Positions 59,418 through 64,000 of a stretch of DNA of 64,000 nt are shown here, piece after piece (position 1 is the stretch's first letter; each line of letters opens with the position of its first letter). The position numbers and the translations under genes are program-made. The notes under the pieces were generated by a model. It did not search any database. It worked only from the letters and a program-made list of their open reading frames with translations, and had not been told where the DNA came from. The DNA is from Ilumatobacter fluminis (GTDB lineage: Bacteria; Actinomycetota; Acidimicrobiia; Acidimicrobiales; Ilumatobacteraceae), in contig NZ_SOAU01000001.1 in assembly GCF_004364865.1 (NCBI RefSeq), forward strand, positions 1,550,001 to 1,614,000. Direction: 5' to 3'.

Positions 59418-60674
59418 TCAGCCGGGGAGGAGAACGCCGTCGATGATGTGGACGGTGGCGTTGGCGGTCGGCACGTCCATGCAGACCACGGCAGCGCTGT
59501 CGTTCACGAGCACGGCGTCGCCGTCCATCTCGATGGTGAGGTCGCCACCGTTGACGGTGGTGACGGTGCCGGCGTCGAGCAGATCCTGCGAGCTCAGCAT
59601 CTCACCGGCCACGACGTGGTAGGTGAGGACGCTGGTGAGCAGGTCCTGATCGGCGAGAACGGCGTCGAGCTGGTCGGCGGGGATCGCAGCGAAGGCGTCG
59701 TTGGTGGGGGCGAAGATCGTGAACGGACCTTCGCTGTTCAGGGTGTCGACGAGACCGGCTTCGCTCACGGCGGTGACGAGCGTCGACAGGACCGGGTTGT
59801 TGCTGGCGGCGGTGGCGGCCGGGTCGTCGGCCATGCCGGCGAAGCTGCCCTCACCGTCGGTCGGGACGGCCGAGCAGGCCGGGCCCGAAGCGCCCATCAT
59901 GGCGTCGTCCATGTCGTCCATGGACTCCTCGTCCATCTCGTCCGACTCCATGTCGCCCTCGTCCATGTCGCCCATCGGCGGCATCAGGACCGCATCGATG
60001 AGGTGGACGGTGGCGTTGGCGGTCGGGACGTCCGAGCAGACGACGCTGGCGTCGTTGACGGTCGTGCCCTCGGCGCCGAAGGTGATGGTCTCACCGTTGA
60101 CGGTCTCGAGCTCACCGGCATCGGCGAGGTCGGCGGCCTTCAACGACTGACCGGCCACGACGTGGTAGGTGAGGATGCTCGTCAGGAGTTCCTGGTCGGC
60201 GAGCACGGCGTCGAGCTGGTCGGCGGGGATCGCTGCGAAGGCGTCGTTGACCGGCGCGAAGATCGTGAACGGACCCTCGCTGTTCAGGGTGTCGACGAGG
60301 CCGGCTTCGCCGACGGCGGTGACGAGGGTCGACAGGGCGGGGTTGTTGCTGGCGGCGGTGGCGGCGGGGTCGTCGGCCATGCCGGCGAAGCTGCCTTCAC
60401 CGTCGGCGGGAACCGTGGAACACGCCGGTCCGAAGGCGCCCATCGTGTCGGCTTCCATGTCGCCGTCGTCCATGTCGTCCATGTCGTCGGCCATGGTCGT
60501 CTCGGGAGCCATGGTGGTCTCCGGAGCCATGCTGTCTTCGCTCGGCGCCTCGGTGGCGGGAGTGGCGTCGTCGTCGCCGTCGTCACCACACGCAGCGGCG
60601 ACGAGCGAGAGCCCGGCAATCGTTGCGATGGCGAGCCGGCTACGGCTGCGTCGGGGAGTGTGTGAGGTGTTCAC
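59418..60674 (-). CDS. Lipoprotein with two FAS1 (fasciclin) domains
   Basis: A 418-residue surface lipoprotein. The signal peptide ends at VAAAC (about residue 29). A Met/Asp/Glu-rich linker leads to FAS1 domain 1 (about 95-225) and, after a second Met/Asp linker, FAS1 domain 2 (about 280-415). Each domain has the H1 and H2 patterns (GPFTIFAPxNDAFAAIP, LTYHVVAG, ATVHxIDxVLxP). The two domains are nearly identical, so the gene arose by internal duplication. FAS1 proteins serve in adhesion. The start is the GTG at 60674 with AAAGGA upstream. It lies 41 nt downstream of the oxidoreductase gene, on the same strand. Confidence 0.9.
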   Translation of the reverse strand: MNTSHTPRRSRSRLAIATIAGLSLVAAACGDDGDDDATPATEAPSEDSMAPETTMAPETTMADDMDDMDDGDMEADTMGAFGPACSTVPADGEGSFAGMADDPAATAASNNPALSTLVTAVGEAGLVDTLNSEGPFTIFAPVNDAFAAIPADQLDAVLADQELLTSILTYHVVAGQSLKAADLADAGELETVNGETITFGAEGTTVNDASVVCSDVPTANATVHLIDAVLMPPMGDMDEGDMESDEMDEESMDDMDDAMMGASGPACSAVPTDGEGSFAGMADDPAATAASNNPVLSTLVTAVSEAGLVDTLNSEGPFTIFAPTNDAFAAIPADQLDAVLADQDLLTSVLTYHVVAGEMLSSQDLLDAGTVTTVNGGDLTIEMDGDAVLVNDSAAVVCMDVPTANATVHIIDGVLLPG

Positions 60675-60715
60675 GGTGGTCCTTTCGGTGTTGGTTGGGA
60701 TTGTTTCCCGGTGGC

Positions 60716-62314
60716 TCACTCGACCATCACCACGATCTGGTGTCGGCCGGTTGCGCCACTCGGGAAGGGTTCGGTGCGCTCGTCGGTCTGGATTGCCCCA
60801 GTTCCGTCGGTTGCGCGAACCCGGATGTCGTGACGACCGGGAGTGGCCTCCCAGGCGTACGACCACTGACGCCAGGTGACGTCGTTCAACGGGTCGGCGA
60901 GTCGGGCCTCGACCCACTCGCCGTCGTCGATCTGGATCTCGACACGCTCGATGCCGCGGGTCTGTGCCCAGGCGGCGCCGGCGATCGGCACGGTGCCGGC
61001 CTGCACGGTCTGGAGACCGCGAGGCGTGTCGATGCGACTCTGTGTCTTGATGGGTGCGTCCTCGACCCAGCCACGCTCGACCCAGTACTGGTCGAAGGCG
61101 TCGAAGCGGGTGAGTTCGATCTCTTCCAGCCACTTGGTGGCGGAGACGTAGCCGTACAGGCCGGGCACGATCAGGCGTGCCGGATAGCCGTGCTCGAGGG
61201 GGAGCGGTTCGCCGTTCATGGCGACGGCGACGAGAGCGTTGCGACCGTCGAGCGCCGCGGTGGGGAAGCCGCACGTGTAGCCATCGACCGAGCGGCCGAC
61301 GATCTGGTCGGCGTCGGCAGCGATCCCGGCCTCGGCCAGGAGATCGTCGAGACGGACGCCGGTCCAGCGGGCGTTGCCGAGCAGGTTGCCGCCGATCTCG
61401 TTCGAGACGCACGACAGCGTGATGTCGGCCTCGACGATCTCGCGTTCCAGCAGCTCGTCGTAGGTCAGTTCGATCTCCTCGTCGACCATGCCGGTGATGC
61501 GCAGTGTCCAGCCGTCGACCGACACCTGCGGCACGGTGAGAGCGGTGTCGATCCGGTAGAAGTCGCTGTTCGGCGTGTAGAAGGGCTCGACGCCGTCGAC
61601 ACCGATGCGGACGGCGTCGGGTGCGTCGGGGAGCGGGTCACGGGCGATCGGCACCCCGAGCTCGTTGCGCTGGCCACTCACGCTGTTGCGTCCGTTCAGC
61701 CAGCGGCCGACGCTGCCCGTGAACACGGCCAGCAGGCCGAAGCCGCCGGCGGCGAGGAGGAACGAGCGGCGGTCGTCGGAGCGGTCGTCGTTCGCCGGTT
61801 CGTCGTCGTGGCGGTGCACTCGGAGCATCCACAGCACGACGCCGGCAGCGACGGCGCCGACGATGCTCGGCACGATGCCGTACCAGGGCACGTCTCGCCG
61901 GGTCGACTGCGACGCGTACGCACCGACGACGCCGAACAGGGCGATCCCGACGATCGCGAACGGCCACCGACGGGTCTGGGCGATCACACCGAGCACGGCG
62001 GCGTACACGGCGAGGATGGCGGCAATGCCGACGAGGAGAGCGATCTTGTCGTTCGTGCCGAACCAGTCGATCGCCAGTTCCTTGATCGAGTTGGGGACGC
62101 TGTCGACGACCCGGTCGCCGACGTCGAGCACCGGCGATTGGAGCGATGCCGACATGCCGGCAACGAGTTCGGCCACGCCCAGACCGACCAGGGCAGCGAT
62201 CAGACCGGCGACGATGCCCATGACCCACGGCACGCCGGTCGTGGCGGCCTCGTCGTGGTGTTCCTGGTCGTCGTCGGTGGTGTCGCTCGGTGCGATCGGG
62301 GCGTCGGGGGACAT
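60716..62314 (-). CDS. Membrane-anchored molybdopterin oxidoreductase (sulfite oxidase-like)
   Basis: A 532-residue protein. Residues 25-165 hold about four helices, residues 175-205 carry an RRSFLLAAGG segment resembling a twin-arginine signal within the chain, and residues 230-440 are the sulfite-oxidase molybdopterin domain. The Mo-ligating Cys is in ITLSCVSNEIGG, with VDGYTCGFPT and EHGYPARLIVPGLYGYVSATKWLEEIEL. A Mo-co dimerisation-type domain closes the chain. It would oxidise sulfite or reduce or oxidise another small molecule on the outer face. It shares its operon with the FAS1 lipoprotein and is divergent from dedA across the twin palindrome. Confidence 0.9.
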   Translation of the reverse strand: MSPDAPIAPSDTTDDDQEHHDEAATTGVPWVMGIVAGLIAALVGLGVAELVAGMSASLQSPVLDVGDRVVDSVPNSIKELAIDWFGTNDKIALLVGIAAILAVYAAVLGVIAQTRRWPFAIVGIALFGVVGAYASQSTRRDVPWYGIVPSIVGAVAAGVVLWMLRVHRHDDEPANDDRSDDRRSFLLAAGGFGLLAVFTGSVGRWLNGRNSVSGQRNELGVPIARDPLPDAPDAVRIGVDGVEPFYTPNSDFYRIDTALTVPQVSVDGWTLRITGMVDEEIELTYDELLEREIVEADITLSCVSNEIGGNLLGNARWTGVRLDDLLAEAGIAADADQIVGRSVDGYTCGFPTAALDGRNALVAVAMNGEPLPLEHGYPARLIVPGLYGYVSATKWLEEIELTRFDAFDQYWVERGWVEDAPIKTQSRIDTPRGLQTVQAGTVPIAGAAWAQTRGIERVEIQIDDGEWVEARLADPLNDVTWRQWSYAWEATPGRHDIRVRATDGTGAIQTDERTEPFPSGATGRHQIVVMVE

Positions 62315-62378
62315 GTGTGTACTTCGGAGCCGACCACGCCCCGGATGGTCGGATGTCGGATGAGGTCAGACCCCATCG

Positions 62379-62461
62379 GTCGGTTGATGTCAGACATCAT
62401 CCGACCGGGTTCGCGCTCTGGCGCGTCGTGGGCTGTCGGATGATGTCTGACATCAACCGAC
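62379..62461. repeat. 83-bp twin palindrome (copy 2)
   Basis: Perfect 27-bp inverted arms (62379-62405 and 62435-62461) around a 29-bp spacer repeat the arrangement at 1903-1985, although the spacer sequence differs. Each arm is palindromic but for one base. It lies in the divergent region between the sulfite-oxidase-like gene and dedA. A damaged partial arm (62355-62377) lies just to the left. Confidence 0.9.
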
Positions 62462-62570
62462 GGAATCATCCAGGTTGGGTGATCACGGGAGGTGGCGGGT
62501 TCCGTAGCGTCTGCGTCGGGGCGAGGGAACGATCCGCGATCGGGGGGTCCGACTCGCCGAGACTGCTGCC

Positions 62571-63311
62571 ATGACGACGACCGACGACTCAGCTTCCGGC
62601 GAACGCCGCTTCCAGCTGCCGGGCTATCCGATCCTGCTCGGTGGGGCGCTCGGCATCCTCGCCCTCATCTGGGTCGCGCCGACGATCGCCACGGCGCTGT
62701 CGGCGATCGACTTCCAGAACGTCGAGTACCCCTACCTCATCATCGGTGGCTTCGTGGTGCTCGACGCGATCATCCCGATCTTCCCGAGCGAATCGCTGCT
62801 CACCACGGCGTCGAACCTCGCCGCACAGGACGGCTCCGACATCGAACTGTGGCGCCTCGTCCTCGCCGGCTCGGTCGGCGCCGCGATCGGCGACTCGCTC
62901 CTCTACTGGCTTTCACGAACCGTGCTCCGCCGCTTCATGGAGGACAAGGTCGAACGGGCTCAGCGCAACGACAAGATCGCCCGGTCGATGGAGGTCATGA
63001 GCCAGACGGCGCCATTGCTGATCGTGTTCGGCCGCTTCGTGCCCGGCCTCCGGTTCATGCTCGGCGCCACCATGGGCCTCACCCGGTATCCGTACCGCAG
63101 CTTCCTGCTGTGGGACGTGATCGGCGGCACGCTCTGGGCGTCGTACACCTGCGTGTTCAGCTACCTGGTCGCCTCGGTGATCCAGGACAAGCCGTTGCTG
63201 TCGATCGTGGTGTCCGTGATCGTCACGACGGCCATGCTCGGCCTCCTCTACAAGCCGCTCAAGAACAGCTGGGAGTCGAGCGGCCGACAGAACGAGCCGA
63301 CGGAGGCGTAG
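62571..63311 (+). CDS. DedA-family membrane protein
   Basis: A 246-residue integral membrane protein of the DedA/SNARE-associated family. Visible family parts are PIFPSESLLTTASNLAA (about residues 68-84), AGSVGAAIGDSLLYWLSRTVLRR (about 103-125) and FGRFVPGLRFMLGATMGLTRYPYRSFLLWDVIGGTLWASY (about 158-197) with the conserved Arg residues. Members act as proton-linked flippases for undecaprenyl phosphate or phospholipids. It is 5 nt upstream of the SnoaL-like gene, probably in one operon, and divergent from the molybdopterin enzyme. Confidence 0.9.
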   Translation: MTTTDDSASGERRFQLPGYPILLGGALGILALIWVAPTIATALSAIDFQNVEYPYLIIGGFVVLDAIIPIFPSESLLTTASNLAAQDGSDIELWRLVLAGSVGAAIGDSLLYWLSRTVLRRFMEDKVERAQRNDKIARSMEVMSQTAPLLIVFGRFVPGLRFMLGATMGLTRYPYRSFLLWDVIGGTLWASYTCVFSYLVASVIQDKPLLSIVVSVIVTTAMLGLLYKPLKNSWESSGRQNEPTEA

Positions 63312-63316
63312 CCGAC

Positions 63317-63880
63317 ATGCCGCTCCTCGGACCGTTCGACCGGCCACTGCCGTTGCGCAGCGGGCGGTCGGGCGCCGCCGAGCCGAGACCGTCGACGTCG
63401 CCGGTCCCGACGGCGCCGGCACCCGACGACGTCATCCCGGTCGGATGTGAACGGACCGCCGCGCTCGCACGCTTCGTGACGCGGACCGTGCTCGGCGATG
63501 TCGAGACGGTCGACGCGTCGCACCACGAGCTGGTCGCCGTGTTCACCGAGGACGTCGAGGTGTGGAGCCCGTCGTTCCATCGCTGCGGACGAGAGGCGCT
63601 CATCAGTGCGTTGCGTGACCGGGACGACGCGTTGCGTCGGATCGAGGTGCGGATCACTCGGCAGATGGCCGCCGAACGGATCGCGTTCACCGAGTGGCGA
63701 CTGCAGGGCATCTTCGACCGCGCCGGGTTCGTCGACGACGACGTGCTCGTCGAACCGTCGCACCGCGCCGTCGAGTCGTCGGGTGTGCTGGTCTGTGAGT
63801 TCGACGGCGAACGGGTTCGTTCGGTCCGGTGCTACTACGACGAACTCGGTTTGATGGAGGAGCTGCTGCTGGCTCCGTGA
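63317..63880 (+). CDS. SnoaL-like (NTF2-fold) protein
   Basis: A 187-residue protein. The first 40 residues are Pro/Ser-rich and probably flexible. Residues 45-185 look like an NTF2/SnoaL fold: VEVWSPSFHRCGREALISALRDRDDALRRIEVRI, then VVECEFDGERVRSVRCYYDEL-like strands near the end (VCEFDGERVRSVRCYYDELGLMEELL). Such folds act as small hydrolases, isomerases or carriers. No active site is sure. The start is the ATG at 63317, 5 nt after dedA. Confidence 0.72.
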   Translation: MPLLGPFDRPLPLRSGRSGAAEPRPSTSPVPTAPAPDDVIPVGCERTAALARFVTRTVLGDVETVDASHHELVAVFTEDVEVWSPSFHRCGREALISALRDRDDALRRIEVRITRQMAAERIAFTEWRLQGIFDRAGFVDDDVLVEPSHRAVESSGVLVCEFDGERVRSVRCYYDELGLMEELLLAP

Positions 63881-63904
63881 ACGGTCGGCGTCTCGGTCGC
63901 TCGC

Positions 63905-64000
63905 TCAGGGGAGTGGCGACAACATGCCGGCTGCTCGGGCAGCGTCGACCGTCTCGGCGCGCGACGTTGTGCCGAGCTTGCGGTAGATCGACGCCGTGTG
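63905..64000 (-). CDS. LuxR-type regulator, C-terminal fragment (cut by the window edge)
   Basis: The last 31 residues (HTASIYRKLGTTSRAETVDAARAAGMLSPLP) fit the end of a LuxR/NarL helix-turn-helix: the recognition helix V/A-S-I-Y-RKL-G, then SRAETVDAA. The stop is at 63905-63907 and the rest lies beyond the window. It may be a response regulator or a stand-alone LuxR protein. Confidence 0.75.
   Translation of the reverse strand, partial: HTASIYRKLGTTSRAETVDAARAAGMLSPLP

Overview
The window is a very GC-rich, densely coded chromosomal segment with many GTG starts and 4-bp start/stop overlaps. The genes point to an actinobacterium: an actinobacterial-type caa3 oxidase locus, ergothioneine genes, acidic lipoprotein linkers and GntR/LuxR regulators. 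The style recalls Acidimicrobiia (Ilumatobacter-like), but that is an impression and not a search result.

Left part (1-16 kb): an FKBP isomerase, a GH1 beta-glucosidase divergent from a PfkB sugar kinase, and a PhyH-type dioxygenase overlapping a small ORF. Then come egtB-egtD (ergothioneine), a crotonase, a CPA1 antiporter, a translationally coupled caa3 cytochrome oxidase operon (subunit II with cytochrome c, a subunit I-III fusion, a small membrane protein and a CtaG-like protein), a YihY protein and a patatin. At 16-23 kb lies a 2279-residue wall-anchored protein with 17 SdrD-B-like repeats and an LPFTG tail. Next are a CPA2-type antiporter, a Thr/Pro-linker membrane protein, an orphan histidine kinase and a CUT1 sugar ABC transporter lacking its ATPase.

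Centre (31.9-47.0 kb): two divergent operons of seven genes each share one control region. Leftward: class III CoA-transferase, two acyl-CoA dehydrogenases, a crotonase, a GntR regulator and ethanolamine ammonia-lyase EutB/EutC. Rightward: a CUT2 transporter, an amidase, a kinase-fold protein without catalytic residues, an intact choline/ethanolamine-kinase-like protein and an HAD protein. Together they look like an uncharacterised import-and-degradation pathway for an amide or amino-alcohol conjugate.

Right part: an amidohydrolase with a likely leaderless promoter, a DUF3995 protein and a methyltransferase. A roughly 6.2-kb genomic island (49738-55989) is inserted at tRNA-Gly(TCC). It is flanked by a 44-bp duplication of the tRNA 3' end and carries a decayed tyrosine integrase, a PD-(D/E)XK nuclease-like gene pair, a 1053-residue unknown helical protein and a basic coiled-coil protein. 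Beyond it are DUF2786 and SprT-like genes, an HAD protein, an AI-2E family transporter, a double-FAS1 lipoprotein, a sulfite-oxidase-like enzyme, DedA, a SnoaL-like protein and the end of a LuxR regulator.

Two dispersed repeat families tie the window together. One is an 83-bp twin palindrome in two divergent promoter regions (1.9 and 62.4 kb). The other is a family of about 60 bp ending in GGGTCGGGTG/CACCCGACCC, present at 8.8, 13.8, 58.0 and 59.3 kb; one copy supplies the C-terminus of a protein.
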